Positions 18,932 to 27,778 are shown, numbered from the stretch's first letter. The stretch is DNA of 64,000 nucleotides from Streptomyces fragilis (GCF_003112515.1 NZ_BEVZ01000011.1:1-64000), one strand, 5' to 3'. Numbers and translations: made by a program. Notes: generated by a model not told the origin, from the sequence alone.

Positions 18932-20662
18932 ATGACTGAGTATGGCCGGGGCCAAGGCTCCGAACCGTGGCATCCGGGTGACCCGTACTACGGGGACGGC
19001 GGATGGGAGGGCCAGTACCCCCAGGGGCAGCAGCACGCCCACGGGCAGCAGGACCCCTACGGCGGCCAGCCGCAGCACGACCCCTACGGGCAGCAGCACC
19101 AGCAGCAGTACGGCGACGGCTACGGGCAGCAGCACCAGCAGCAGTACGGCGACGGTCAGCAGCACCAGCAGTACGGCGGCGAGCAGCAGCAGTACGGCGA
19201 CGGTCAGCAGCAGTACGGCGGCGACTGGGGCACCGGCCAGCAGTACGGCCAGCCGCAGCACGATCCCTACGCCCAGCAGCACCAGCAGGCGCAGCAGCAG
19301 CCGCAGGCGCAGCAACACCAGCAGTCGCAGGCGCACCAGCAGCACCAGCAGCAGTACGACGACGGCTACGGGCAGAGCGGCTACCCCCAGCAGCAGGGCT
19401 CCGGCCACGACCAGGGCCCCGGCGAGTGGGACGCCGAGCCGCAGGAGGAGGAGCACCCCTTCTTCACCGGCCGGGACGACGAGGACGACGACGAGGCCCC
19501 GCGCGACCGGCGGCAGGCCCGCGAGGGCCGCGGGCGCGGCGGCCGTTCCGAGCGGCGAGGGCGCGGCGGCGACCGCGACGACCGCGAGGAGGGCCGCAGA
19601 GGCCGCGGCGGCTGCCTGATCGCCCTGCTGGTGGTCGGCTCGCTGGTCGTCGGCGGAGGCTACTACCTCTACCAGGAACGTTTCGCCGCCGCCCCGGACT
19701 ACTCGGGGGACGGCAACGGGCAGGCCGTGTCCATCACCATTCCGCCCGGCTCCTCCGGCGCGCAGGTCGGTCAGATCCTCAAGGCGAAGGGCGTCGTCAA
19801 GAGCGTCGACGGCTTCGTCGCCGCCCTCACCGAGAACGGCGGCGACCTCCAGGCGGGTGCGTACCAGCTGGAGAAGGAGATGTCCGCCGAGTCCGCCGTG
19901 GAGTGGCTCCTCGACCCGAAGAAGAGCGGGGCGAAGGGCGTCGTCGTCACCGAGGGCATGCGCAACGTCGCCGTCTACAAGGCGGTCGACAAGAAGCTGA
20001 AGCTGAAGGCCGGCACCACGCGGAAGATCGCCGAGGAGAAGTACGACACCCTCGGCCTGCCCGAGTGGGCCGACGACGACAAGGACATAAAGGATCCCCT
20101 CGAGGGCTTCCTCTTCCCGGCGACCTATCCGGCGTCCGAGGACACCAAGCCGGAGGACCTCCTCAAGGAGATGGTGTCCAAGGCCGTCGAGACGTACGAG
20201 AAGCAGGACCTCGAGGCCGCGGCCGAGAAGCTGGACCTCGAGAGCCCCATGGACGTCGTGACGGTGGCCAGCCTGGTCCAGGCGGAGGGCAAGACCCACG
20301 ACGACTTCCGCAAGATGGCCGAGGTCGTCTACAACCGGCTGGCCCCGGACAACACCGAGACGAACAACTACCTCCAGTTCGACTCGACGTTCAACTACGC
20401 CATGGGTCAGAGCCAGATCCAGATCAGCGAGCGGGACATCCAGACGAACCGCGACCCGTACAACACGTACACGAACAAGTTCCTGCCGCCGGGGCCGATC
20501 GGCAACCCCGGTCAGGAGGCGCTGGACGCCGCGCTGAAGCCGACCAGCGACGGCTGGATCTACTTCGTCGCCACCGACGGCATGAACAACACCGAGTTCG
20601 CCAAGAACCACGACGACTTCCTGGTCCTGAAGGAAAAGTTCAATGAGAGCCAGAAGCGGTAA
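18932..20662 (+). CDS. mltG: Endolytic murein transglycosylase MltG (YceG-like) with a Gln-rich cytoplasmic N-terminus
   Basis: MltG cleaves nascent glycan strands and is thought to set their length. The 576-residue protein has an unusual N-terminal region (about 1-165) made largely of Gln, Gly, Tyr and His with repeats such as QQHQQQYGDG, then an acidic patch and an Arg/Gly-rich patch (about 180-225), one membrane helix (228-250, CLIALLVVGSLVVGGGYYLY) and the extracellular YceG domain. The catalytic Glu is likely E452 in ASLVQAEGKT. The C-terminal LPPGPIGNPGQEALDAAL motif is intact. MltG of other phyla usually has a short N-terminus, so the Gln-rich region is the notable addition. aroE starts 20 bases before its stop. 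Confidence 0.9.
   Translation: MTEYGRGQGSEPWHPGDPYYGDGGWEGQYPQGQQHAHGQQDPYGGQPQHDPYGQQHQQQYGDGYGQQHQQQYGDGQQHQQYGGEQQQYGDGQQQYGGDWGTGQQYGQPQHDPYAQQHQQAQQQPQAQQHQQSQAHQQHQQQYDDGYGQSGYPQQQGSGHDQGPGEWDAEPQEEEHPFFTGRDDEDDDEAPRDRRQAREGRGRGGRSERRGRGGDRDDREEGRRGRGGCLIALLVVGSLVVGGGYYLYQERFAAAPDYSGDGNGQAVSITIPPGSSGAQVGQILKAKGVVKSVDGFVAALTENGGDLQAGAYQLEKEMSAESAVEWLLDPKKSGAKGVVVTEGMRNVAVYKAVDKKLKLKAGTTRKIAEEKYDTLGLPEWADDDKDIKDPLEGFLFPATYPASEDTKPEDLLKEMVSKAVETYEKQDLEAAAEKLDLESPMDVVTVASLVQAEGKTHDDFRKMAEVVYNRLAPDNTETNNYLQFDSTFNYAMGQSQIQISERDIQTNRDPYNTYTNKFLPPGPIGNPGQEALDAALKPTSDGWIYFVATDGMNNTEFAKNHDDFLVLKEKFNESQKR
19018..19395 (+). repeat. CAG-rich low-complexity coding repeats in mltG
   Basis: Multiple imperfect copies of CAGCAGCACCAGCAG plus CAGTACGGCGACGG encode QQHQQ and QYGDG units. 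Several copies are identical over more than 20 bases, which makes this segment prone to length change by slippage or recombination. Confidence 0.8.
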
Positions 20663-21482
20663 CGGTCGCCGCGCCGCCGTGCTCGGCTCGCCCATCGCCC
20701 ACTCCCTCTCGCCCGAGCTGCACAGGGCCGCCTACGCGGCCCTCGGCCTGGACGGCTGGAGCTACGACCGGTTCGAGATCGACGAGGCCGCCCTGCCCGG
20801 CTTCGTCGAGGGCCTGGGCCCGGAGTGGGCCGGGCTCTCGCTGACCATGCCGCTGAAGCGGGCGGTCATCCCGCTGCTCGACTCGGTGACCGCGACCGCC
20901 GCCTCCGTGGAGGCGGTCAACACCGTGGTGTTCACCGAGGACGGCCGCCGCGTCGGCGACAACACCGACATCCCCGGGATGGTCGCCGCCCTGCGCGAGC
21001 GCGGCGTCGGGAGGACGGACACCGCCGCCGTCCTCGGCGCCGGCGCCACCGCCTCCTCCGCGCTGGCCGCGCTGACCCGGATCTGCGACGGCGAGATCGC
21101 CGTGTACGTCCGCAGCGAGGCGCGCGCCGCCGAGATGCGCGAGTGGGGCGCCCGCCTGAACGCGGACGTCCGTATCGCTCCGTGGGACGACGCCGCCGAG
21201 GCCCTGCGCGCCCCGCTGGTGATCGCCACCACCCCCGCCGGCAGCACCGACGCCCTCGCCGAGGCCGTCCCCGCGCAGCCCGGCACCCTCTTCGACGTCC
21301 TCTACGAGCCGTGGCCCACCCCGCTGGCCGCCCGCTGGTCCGCGGCCGGCGGCCCGGTCGTCGGCGGCCTGGACCTCCTGGTCCACCAGGCGGTCCTCCA
21401 GGTCGAGCAGATGACGGGCCGCTCCCCGGGTCCGCTGGCCGCCATGCGCGAGGCCGGGGAACGCGCGCTCGCCGCCCGCTGA
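20643..21482 (+). CDS. aroE: Shikimate dehydrogenase (NADP+)
   Basis: Reduces 3-dehydroshikimate to shikimate in aromatic amino acid synthesis. The 279-residue product has the substrate loop GSPIAHSLSPELHRAAY, the catalytic Lys in LTMPLKR, the Asp in NTDIPGMV, and the nucleotide-binding loop VLGAGATASSAL. The last is GAGATA rather than the GAGGA of most AroE proteins, so cofactor preference could differ. The ATG overlaps the mltG 3' end by 20 bases. It heads the run of aro genes. Confidence 0.9.
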   Translation: MRARSGNGRRAAVLGSPIAHSLSPELHRAAYAALGLDGWSYDRFEIDEAALPGFVEGLGPEWAGLSLTMPLKRAVIPLLDSVTATAASVEAVNTVVFTEDGRRVGDNTDIPGMVAALRERGVGRTDTAAVLGAGATASSALAALTRICDGEIAVYVRSEARAAEMREWGARLNADVRIAPWDDAAEALRAPLVIATTPAGSTDALAEAVPAQPGTLFDVLYEPWPTPLAARWSAAGGPVVGGLDLLVHQAVLQVEQMTGRSPGPLAAMREAGERALAAR

Positions 21483-21641
21483 CGCCCGCCCGGGCGGTCT
21501 CCTCCCGTGGGACGCCATGTCCGACCGGTGGACCGGTGGGCCGGGCGTCACCCCCGGCATGGGAGGATCGGGGGCAGGGCGGGCCTGGCCAGGACCTGGG
21601 CGCGCCGTCGCCGATCACTGGCGCGAGCAGGAGGAGCACCG

Positions 21642-22826
21642 TTGAGCAGGTTGCGCTGGCTGACCGCGGGGGAGTCCCACGGACCCGCACTCGTCGCGAC
21701 GCTGGAAGGACTTCCGGCCGGCGTGCCGGTCACCACCGAGATGGTGGCCGACAACCTCGCCCGCCGTCGCCTCGGCTACGGCCGCGGCGCGCGCATGAAG
21801 TTCGAGCGCGACGAGGTCACCTTCCTCGGCGGCGTCCGCCACGGCCTCAGCCTCGGCTCCCCGATCGCGATCATGGTGGGCAACACCGAGTGGCCCAAGT
21901 GGGAACAGGTCATGTCCGCCGACCCGGTCGACCCGGAGATCCTCGCCGGTCTCGCCCGCAACGCGCCGCTGACCCGCCCCCGCCCGGGCCACGCCGACCT
22001 GGCAGGCATGCAGAAGTACGGCTTCGACGAGGCCCGCCCGATCCTCGAGCGTGCCTCCGCCCGTGAGACCGCCGCCCGCGTGGCGCTCGGCGCCGTCGCC
22101 CGCTCCTACCTCAAGGAGACGGCCGGCATCGAGATCGTCTCCCACGTGGTCGAGCTGGCCGCCGCCAAGGCGCCCTACGGCGTGTACCCGACCCCCGCGG
22201 ACACCGGGAAGCTGGACGCCGACCCGGTGCGCTGCCTCGACGCGGACACCTCCAAGCGGATGGTCGCCGAGATCGACCAGGCCCACAAGGACGGCGACAC
22301 CCTCGGCGGCGTCGTCGAGGTGCTCGCCTACGACGTGCCGGTCGGCCTCGGCTCGCACGTGCACTGGGACCGCCGCCTGGACGCCCGGCTGGCCGCCGCG
22401 CTGATGGGCATCCAGGCCATCAAGGGCGTCGAGGTCGGCGACGGCTTCGACCTGGCCCGCGTGCCCGGCTCCCAGGCGCACGACGAGATCCTCCCCACCG
22501 CGGACGGCATCCGCCGCGCCAGCGGCCGCGCCGGCGGCACCGAGGGCGGCCTGACCACCGGTGAGCTGCTGCGGGTGCGGGCCGCGATGAAGCCCATCGC
22601 CACCGTCCCGCGCGCCCTGCGCACCGTGGACGTCACCACCGGCGAGGCCGCGCAGGCCCACCACCAGCGCTCCGACGTCTGCGCCGTCCCCGCGGCCGGC
22701 ATCGTCGCGGAGGCCATGGTGGCGCTGGTGCTGGCCGACGCGGTGGCGGAGAAGTTCGGCGGCGACAGCGTCCCCGAGACCCGCCGCAACGTCCGCTCGT
22801 ACCTCGACAGCCTGACCGTCCGATGA
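21642..22826 (+). CDS. aroC: Chorismate synthase
   Basis: Final enzyme of the shikimate pathway, converting EPSP to chorismate with reduced FMN. The 394-residue protein begins LRWLTAGESHGPAL and carries the family signatures (GESHG, RPGHAD, RASARETAARVA and the C-terminal RSDVCAVPAAGIVAEAM). TTG at 21642 is preferred because AGGAGGAG lies 6-13 bases upstream; an earlier in-frame ATG at 21507 would add residues unrelated to the family. Its stop overlaps the aroK ATG (ATGA), so translation is coupled. Confidence 0.95.
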   Translation: MSRLRWLTAGESHGPALVATLEGLPAGVPVTTEMVADNLARRRLGYGRGARMKFERDEVTFLGGVRHGLSLGSPIAIMVGNTEWPKWEQVMSADPVDPEILAGLARNAPLTRPRPGHADLAGMQKYGFDEARPILERASARETAARVALGAVARSYLKETAGIEIVSHVVELAAAKAPYGVYPTPADTGKLDADPVRCLDADTSKRMVAEIDQAHKDGDTLGGVVEVLAYDVPVGLGSHVHWDRRLDARLAAALMGIQAIKGVEVGDGFDLARVPGSQAHDEILPTADGIRRASGRAGGTEGGLTTGELLRVRAAMKPIATVPRALRTVDVTTGEAAQAHHQRSDVCAVPAAGIVAEAMVALVLADAVAEKFGGDSVPETRRNVRSYLDSLTVR

Positions 22827-23389
22827 GCCCGGCACCTCCGGCCGGCCAGGAGGCCCCAACGGGCGCCGGGCCCCGGCTGGTCCTGGTCGGCCCGATGGGC
22901 GTCGGCAAGTCCACCGTGGGCGCCCTGCTCGCCGCCCGGCTGGGCGTCGCCTACCGGGACACCGACGACGACATCGTCGCCGCCGAGGGCCGCCCCATCT
23001 CGGAGATCTTCGTCGACGACGGCGAGGAGCACTTCCGCGCCCTGGAGAAGGCGGCCGTCGCCGCCGCGCTCGCCGAGCACGACGGCGTCCTCGCCCTCGG
23101 CGGCGGCGCGATCCTCGACGCCGGCACCCGGGCGCTGCTGGCCGCCCACCCGGTGGTCTACCTGTCGATGGACGTCGACGAGGCCGTCCGGCGCACCGGA
23201 CTGAACGTCGCCCGCCCGCTGCTGACGGTCAACCCGCGCAAGCAGTGGCGCGAGCTGATGGAGGCCCGCCGCCACCTGTACACCGAGGTCGCCCGCGTGG
23301 TGGTCGCCACCGACGGGCGCACGCCCGAAGAAGTCGCCGAGGCGGTCCTCGACGCAACCGAACTCCGCAAGAACGAGGACGAAGCATGA
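22823..23389 (+). CDS. aroK: Shikimate kinase
   Basis: Phosphorylates shikimate at the 3-hydroxyl. The 188-residue product has Walker A (GPMGVGKST), the shikimate-binding RDTDDDIVA, the FRALEKAAV arginine-containing loop, the GGGAILD motif and a lid with R residues (GLNVARPLL). The N-terminus carries an extra 17-residue Pro/Ala stretch before the first strand. It overlaps aroC and aroB by 4 bases at both ends, a fully coupled aroC-aroK-aroB arrangement. Confidence 0.93.
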   Translation: MSPAPPAGQEAPTGAGPRLVLVGPMGVGKSTVGALLAARLGVAYRDTDDDIVAAEGRPISEIFVDDGEEHFRALEKAAVAAALAEHDGVLALGGGAILDAGTRALLAAHPVVYLSMDVDEAVRRTGLNVARPLLTVNPRKQWRELMEARRHLYTEVARVVVATDGRTPEEVAEAVLDATELRKNEDEA

Positions 23390-24483
23390 GCACCAGCGAG
23401 GCCGTGACCCGGATCGAGGTCGCCGGGACGGCGGGCACCGATCCCTACGAGGTCCTGGTCGGCCGGCAGCTCCTCGGCGAGCTCGGCGGCCTGGTCGGCG
23501 ACAAGGCCAAGCGCGTCGCGGTGATCCACCCGGAGGCCCTCGCCGACACCGGGGACGCGCTCCGCGCCGACCTGGCCGAGCAGGGCTACGAGGCCGTCGC
23601 GATCCAGGTGCCCAACGCCGAGGAGGCCAAGACCGCCGAGGTCGCCGCCTACTGCTGGAAGGCGCTGGGCCAGACCGGCTTCACCCGCACCGACGTCATC
23701 GTCGGCGTCGGCGGCGGCGCCACCACGGACCTCGCCGGCTTCGTCGCCGCCACCTGGCTGCGCGGCGTGCGCTGGATCGCCGTCCCCACCACCGTGCTCG
23801 CCATGGTGGACGCGGCCGTCGGCGGCAAGACCGGCATCAACACCGCCGAGGGCAAGAACCTGGTCGGCGCCTTCCACCCGCCGGCCGGCGTCCTGTGCGA
23901 CCTGGCCGCGCTGGACTCGCTGGGGGTGCACGACTACGTCTCCGGACTCGCCGAGATCGTCAAGGCCGGCTTCATCGCCGACCCGGTCATCCTCGACCTC
24001 ATCGAGGGCGACCCCGAGGCCGCGCGCAGCCCCGAGGGCCCGCACACCGCCGAGCTGATCGAGCGCGCCATCCGGGTCAAGGCCGAGGTGGTCTCCTCCG
24101 ACCTCAAGGAGTCGGGCCTGCGGGAGATCCTCAACTACGGCCACACCCTGGCCCACGCCATCGAGAAGAACGAGCGCTACAAGTGGCGCCACGGCGCGGC
24201 CGTGGCCGTCGGCATGCGCTTCGCCGCCGAGCTCGGCCGGGTCGCCGGGCGGCTCGACGACGCCACCGCCGACCGGCACACCGAGGTCCTGCGCTCGCTC
24301 GGCCTGCCGCTGACCTACCGCTACGACCAGTGGCCCAAGCTGCTGGAGAACATGAAGGTCGACAAGAAGTCCCGCGGCGACCTGCTGCGCTTCATCGTCC
24401 TGGACGGCCTGGCCCGCCCCACCGTGCTGGAGGGCCCCGACCCGGCGGTGCTGCTCGCCGCCTACGGCGAGGTCGCCGAGTAG
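23386..24483 (+). CDS. aroB: 3-Dehydroquinate synthase
   Basis: Makes 3-dehydroquinate from DAHP with NAD+ and a divalent metal. The 365-residue product shows the NAD-binding GVGGGATTDLAGFVAATWLRG, the VPTTVLAMVDAAVGGKTGIN stretch and the metal-binding region NYGHTLAHAIE with the conserved histidines. ATG at 23386 overlaps the aroK stop. It ends the aro run; no strong terminator is seen, but a GC-rich promoter-like stretch precedes the next gene. Confidence 0.95.
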   Translation: MSTSEAVTRIEVAGTAGTDPYEVLVGRQLLGELGGLVGDKAKRVAVIHPEALADTGDALRADLAEQGYEAVAIQVPNAEEAKTAEVAAYCWKALGQTGFTRTDVIVGVGGGATTDLAGFVAATWLRGVRWIAVPTTVLAMVDAAVGGKTGINTAEGKNLVGAFHPPAGVLCDLAALDSLGVHDYVSGLAEIVKAGFIADPVILDLIEGDPEAARSPEGPHTAELIERAIRVKAEVVSSDLKESGLREILNYGHTLAHAIEKNERYKWRHGAAVAVGMRFAAELGRVAGRLDDATADRHTEVLRSLGLPLTYRYDQWPKLLENMKVDKKSRGDLLRFIVLDGLARPTVLEGPDPAVLLAAYGEVAE

Positions 24484-24626
24484 CGGGCCTCGGCCCCGCA
24501 CCGCCGCAGGGCACTTTCCGGCCGCCCCGCCCGTTCCCCACCAGACGGCGCGGGGCGGTACCGTTCCGACGGCCGGTACGGTCGGCACGACCGACGCGAG
24601 ACCATCACGAGACGGAGTGGCAGGGG

Positions 24627-25379
24627 ATGCAGCACGCGGTGGGGTCCGAACTGCCGCCGCCCCACGGGCCCGGGCGGACCGCCTGGGCGGGGCAGGCGCC
24701 GGAGGCGACCGGGCAGGTCCCGTTGCCCCCGGGGGGCCCGGTGCACGCGCCGGGGGTCCCCCTGGCCCAGGGCGGGGTCCATCACCCGGCGCCGCCGGCC
24801 CCGGTCCCGCCCGACCCCCGGACGGCGACCCTCGCGGTGCTGCTGATCGGCCCCGCCGGAGCGGGCAAGACCAGCGTCGCCAAGTACTGGGCCGGTCACC
24901 GCAGGGTGCCCACCGCCCACGTCAGCCTGGACGACGTCCGCGAATGGGTGCGCGCGGGCTTCGCCGACCCGCAGAGCGGGTGGAACGAGCAGTCCGAGAC
25001 CCAGTACCGCCTGGCCCGCCGCACCTGCGGCTTCGCCGCCCGCAACTTCCTCGCCAACGGCATCTCCTGCGTGATCGACGACGCCGTCTTCCCCGACCGG
25101 CCCGTCGTCGGGCTGGGCGGCTGGAAGCGGCACGTGGGCCCCGGCCTGCTGCCGGTGGTGCTGCTGCCCGGCCTGGAGGTCGTGCTCGAGCGCAACGCCC
25201 AGCGCTCCGGGAACCGGCGGCTCACCGACGAGGAGGTCGCCCGGATCCACGGCCGGATGGCCGGCTGGTACGGCTCGGGCCTGCCCATCATCGACAACTC
25301 CCAGCTGGACGTCCCGGCCACCGCCCGGCTGCTCGACGACGTCCTCGCCCGCTCCATGGCCGCGCCCCCGCAGTGGTGA
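24627..25379 (+). CDS. P-loop kinase/ATPase with Pro-rich N-terminus (AAA_33/zeta-toxin-like fold)
   Basis: A 250-residue protein. Residues 1-66 are rich in Pro, Gly and His and probably disordered. Residues 67-245 form a P-loop domain: Walker A LLIGPAGAGKTSVAKYW (G75 to T82), an acidic LDDVREW (D102, D103), IDDAVFP (D151, D152) and an Arg-rich segment ERNAQRSGNRRLTDEEVARIHGR resembling the lid of small-molecule or nucleotide kinases. The fold is closest to the AAA_33/zeta or chloramphenicol-phosphotransferase group, but no antitoxin gene is adjacent, so a toxin role is not supported. ATG at 24627 is the best start. The gene sits between aroB and the M24 peptidase gene; the substrate is unknown. 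Confidence 0.7.
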   Translation: MQHAVGSELPPPHGPGRTAWAGQAPEATGQVPLPPGGPVHAPGVPLAQGGVHHPAPPAPVPPDPRTATLAVLLIGPAGAGKTSVAKYWAGHRRVPTAHVSLDDVREWVRAGFADPQSGWNEQSETQYRLARRTCGFAARNFLANGISCVIDDAVFPDRPVVGLGGWKRHVGPGLLPVVLLPGLEVVLERNAQRSGNRRLTDEEVARIHGRMAGWYGSGLPIIDNSQLDVPATARLLDDVLARSMAAPPQW

Positions 25380-25471
25380 CCCGGCCGAGGCCCTGACCCC
25401 GCGAGGGCCCCGCAGACCCGACCGGCGGCGTTCAGGACGCGGTCGAACGCGCCGGAACATACGCTCGGGCC

Positions 25472-26614
25472 ATGCCAGAGGTGTTCGCCGCCCGTCGGGC
25501 GCGGCTGAGGGAACGCTGCCACGCTGCCGGCAGCGCCGCCGCGCTGGTCACCCGCCCCGCCAACGTGCGCTACCTCGCCGGGGCCGCCCCGCCCGGCGCC
25601 GCGCTCCTGCTCGCGCCCCGCGACGGCGCCGAGGACGTCCTGCTGTGCCCGCACCCGCTCGAGGAGCAGCAGCCGTCCGGGGCGCGCGAGGGCGGCCGGC
25701 CCGACGAGCTGCTGCGGATCCGCCCGCTGGGCGGCAGCCTCTCCCCGGAGGGCGGCGACGCGGCGGTGGCCGCCGCCGGGCTGGCGGCCGAGGAGGGCGC
25801 CGACTCGCTCGCCGTGGAGGAACACCACCTCACGGTGGCCCGGCACCGGGCCATCGGCTCGGTGGCCTCCCGGCTGCGGCTGACCGATCTGGGCGTCGCC
25901 GTGGAGCAGATGCGGGTGGTCAAGGACGAGGAGGAGATCTCCTGCCTGCGCGCGGGCGCCGAGATCGCCGACCAGGCGCTGGGCGAGTTGCTGGAGTCGA
26001 TCCTGGTCGGCCGCACCGAACGCCACCTCGCCCTGGAGCTGGAGCGCCGCCTCGTCGACCACGGCGCCGACGGCCCGGCCTTCCCCACCTCGGTGGCCAC
26101 CGGCCCGCACGCCGGGCGGCCCGGACACCGGCCCACCGACCGGCGGGTGGAGGAGGGCGACTTCCTCTCCGTGTGCATGGGGGCCGCCTACCGCGGCTAC
26201 CGGTGCGAGATCGGGCGGACCTTCGTCATCGGCACCACGCCCGCGGACTGGCAGATCGAGCTGTACGAGGTGGTCTTCGCCGCCCAGCGCGCGGGCCGGG
26301 AGACCCTGGCCCCGGGCGTCGAACACCGCGAGGTGGACCGGGCCGCCCGGCAGGTCCTCGCCTCCGCCGGGTACGGCAGCGCCCTCCCGGCGCGGACCGG
26401 ACACGGTGTCGGGCTGGAAATCGCGGAGGACCCGCAATTGGCCCCCGCGGCCATGGGTAAACTGGACGCTTGCGTGCCGGTCACCGTCGAGCCGGGGGTT
26501 CACCTCCCCGGTCGGGGCGGGGTCCGGATCGATGACACGCTCGTCGTGCGCCCCGAGGCGGACGGCGGACCCGAGCTACTCACCATCACGACCAAGGAGC
26601 TGCTCGCGCTGTAG
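25472..26614 (+). CDS. M24 (Xaa-Pro peptidase-like) protein with altered metal ligands
   Basis: A 380-residue pita-bread-fold protein of the aminopeptidase P/PepQ family, with a creatinase-like N-terminal domain (about 1-140) and the catalytic-type domain after it. The fold motifs are clear: HRPTDRRVEEGDFLSV, GRTFVIG, GHGVGLEI, TVEPGVHLPGRGGVRIDDT. Of the five usual metal ligands (Asp, Asp, His, Glu, Glu), the positions read C235, E246, H311, E340 and D354, so three differ. It may bind metal differently, have lost activity, or be a binding protein. It lies just upstream of efp, a pairing common in bacteria. ATG at 25472 has no competing start. Confidence 0.8.
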   Translation: MPEVFAARRARLRERCHAAGSAAALVTRPANVRYLAGAAPPGAALLLAPRDGAEDVLLCPHPLEEQQPSGAREGGRPDELLRIRPLGGSLSPEGGDAAVAAAGLAAEEGADSLAVEEHHLTVARHRAIGSVASRLRLTDLGVAVEQMRVVKDEEEISCLRAGAEIADQALGELLESILVGRTERHLALELERRLVDHGADGPAFPTSVATGPHAGRPGHRPTDRRVEEGDFLSVCMGAAYRGYRCEIGRTFVIGTTPADWQIELYEVVFAAQRAGRETLAPGVEHREVDRAARQVLASAGYGSALPARTGHGVGLEIAEDPQLAPAAMGKLDACVPVTVEPGVHLPGRGGVRIDDTLVVRPEADGGPELLTITTKELLAL

Positions 26615-26679
26615 CTTCCGAGCCGTAGCGCCCGCCCGTTCCCCAGGTCGTCCACGTCAGTCCAGGAGATTCCGCAACC

Positions 26680-27246
26680 GTGGCTTCCACGAACGACCTC
26701 AAGAACGGCCTGGTGCTCAAGCTCGAAGGCGGCCAGCTCTGGTCCGTCGTCGAGTTCCAGCACGTCAAGCCCGGCAAGGGCCCGGCCTTCGTGCGCACCA
26801 AGCTCAAGAACGTGCTCTCCGGCAAGGTCGTCGACAAGACCTTCAACGCCGGCGTCAAGGTCGAGACGGCCACCGTCGACAAGCGCGACATGCAGTTCTC
26901 GTACATGGACGGCGACTACTTCGTCTTCATGGACATGGACACCTACGACCAGCTGATGATCGACCGCAAGGTTGTCGGCGACGCCGCCAACTTCCTGGTC
27001 GAGGGCTTCACCGCCGTCGTCGCGCAGCACGAGGGCGAGGTGCTCTTCGTCGAGCTGCCGGCCGCCGTCGAGCTGACCATCCAGGAGACCGAGCCGGGCG
27101 TCCAGGGCGACCGCTCCACCGGTGGCACCAAGCCGGCCACCCTGGAGACGGGCCACCAGATCCAGGTCCCGCTCTTCATCACCACGGGCGAGAAGATCAA
27201 GGTCGACACCCGCACCAGCGACTACCTCGGCCGGGTGAACAGCTAA
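26680..27246 (+). CDS. efp: Elongation factor P
   Basis: EF-P rescues ribosomes stalled at consecutive prolines. The 188-residue product shows three OB/KOW-like domains, beginning ASTNDLKNGLVLKLEGG. The tip loop reads KPGKGPAF, with K33 at the position that other bacteria modify; the PGKGP form is the actinobacterial type reported to work without modification. No epmA or epmB is nearby, which agrees. GTG at 26680 follows AGGAG. nusB starts two bases after the stop, forming an efp-nusB pair. Confidence 0.95.
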   Translation: MASTNDLKNGLVLKLEGGQLWSVVEFQHVKPGKGPAFVRTKLKNVLSGKVVDKTFNAGVKVETATVDKRDMQFSYMDGDYFVFMDMDTYDQLMIDRKVVGDAANFLVEGFTAVVAQHEGEVLFVELPAAVELTIQETEPGVQGDRSTGGTKPATLETGHQIQVPLFITTGEKIKVDTRTSDYLGRVNS

Positions 27247-27248
27247 CC

Positions 27249-27683
27249 GTGGCTGCCCGCAATACGGCCCGCAAGCGCGCGTTCCAGATCCTCTTCGAGG
27301 CGGACCAGCGCGGCGTGGACGTCCTGTCCGTCCTCGCCGACTGGGTCCGGCACTCCCGGAACGACACCCGGCAGCCCCCGGTCAGCGAGTACACGATGCA
27401 GCTGGTCGAGGGGTACGCGGACCACGTCCGCCGCATCGACGAGCTGATCGCCCAGTACGCCGTGGACTGGACGCTGGACCGGATGCCGGTGGTCGACCGC
27501 AACATCCTGCGGCTCGGCGCCTACGAGCTGATCTGGGTGGACGAGACGCCCGACGCCGTGGTGCTGGACGAGGCGGTGCAGCTGGCCAAGGAGTTCTCCA
27601 CGGACGACTCGCCCGCGTTCGTCAACGGGCTGCTCGGCCGGTTCAAGGACCTCAAGCCGTCGCTGCGGCGCGACGAGGCCTGA
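27249..27683 (+). CDS. nusB: Transcription antitermination factor NusB
   Basis: NusB joins NusE (S10) in the antitermination complex for rRNA operons. The 144-residue all-helical protein begins AARNTARKRAFQILFEADQ and has the family segments DWTLDRMPVVDRNILRLGAYEL and VVLDEAVQLAKEFSTDDSPAFVNGLL. The GTG start two bases after efp is clear. A 13-bp stem terminator follows, shared with convergent bldD. Confidence 0.95.
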   Translation: MAARNTARKRAFQILFEADQRGVDVLSVLADWVRHSRNDTRQPPVSEYTMQLVEGYADHVRRIDELIAQYAVDWTLDRMPVVDRNILRLGAYELIWVDETPDAVVLDEAVQLAKEFSTDDSPAFVNGLLGRFKDLKPSLRRDEA

Positions 27684-27711
27684 GCCGCGCCCGCCGCACC
27701 AGGCAGGAAAC

Positions 27712-27748
27712 ACCGAAGGGCCCCAGCGTCACGCCGGGGCCCTTCGGT
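27712..27748. terminator. Bidirectional terminator between nusB and bldD
   Basis: Perfect 13-bp inverted repeat (27712-27724 with 27736-27748), 11-base loop, 28 bases after nusB and about 30 bases beyond the bldD stop on the other strand. Confidence 0.8.
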
Positions 27749-27778
27749 CTGAGGTTTCGTTTCTGCACGCCCGTTCGG

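Noticed and set aside
14798..20695. 1965-residue open frame on the minus strand across alaS, ruvX and mltG
   Set aside because: It is antisense to several clear genes, crosses a gene boundary and shows only GC-bias composition and repeat-coded Leu runs.
24627..25379. Toxin-antitoxin system with a zeta-like toxin
   Set aside because: There is no small antitoxin gene next to it, and the neighbours are conserved housekeeping genes.
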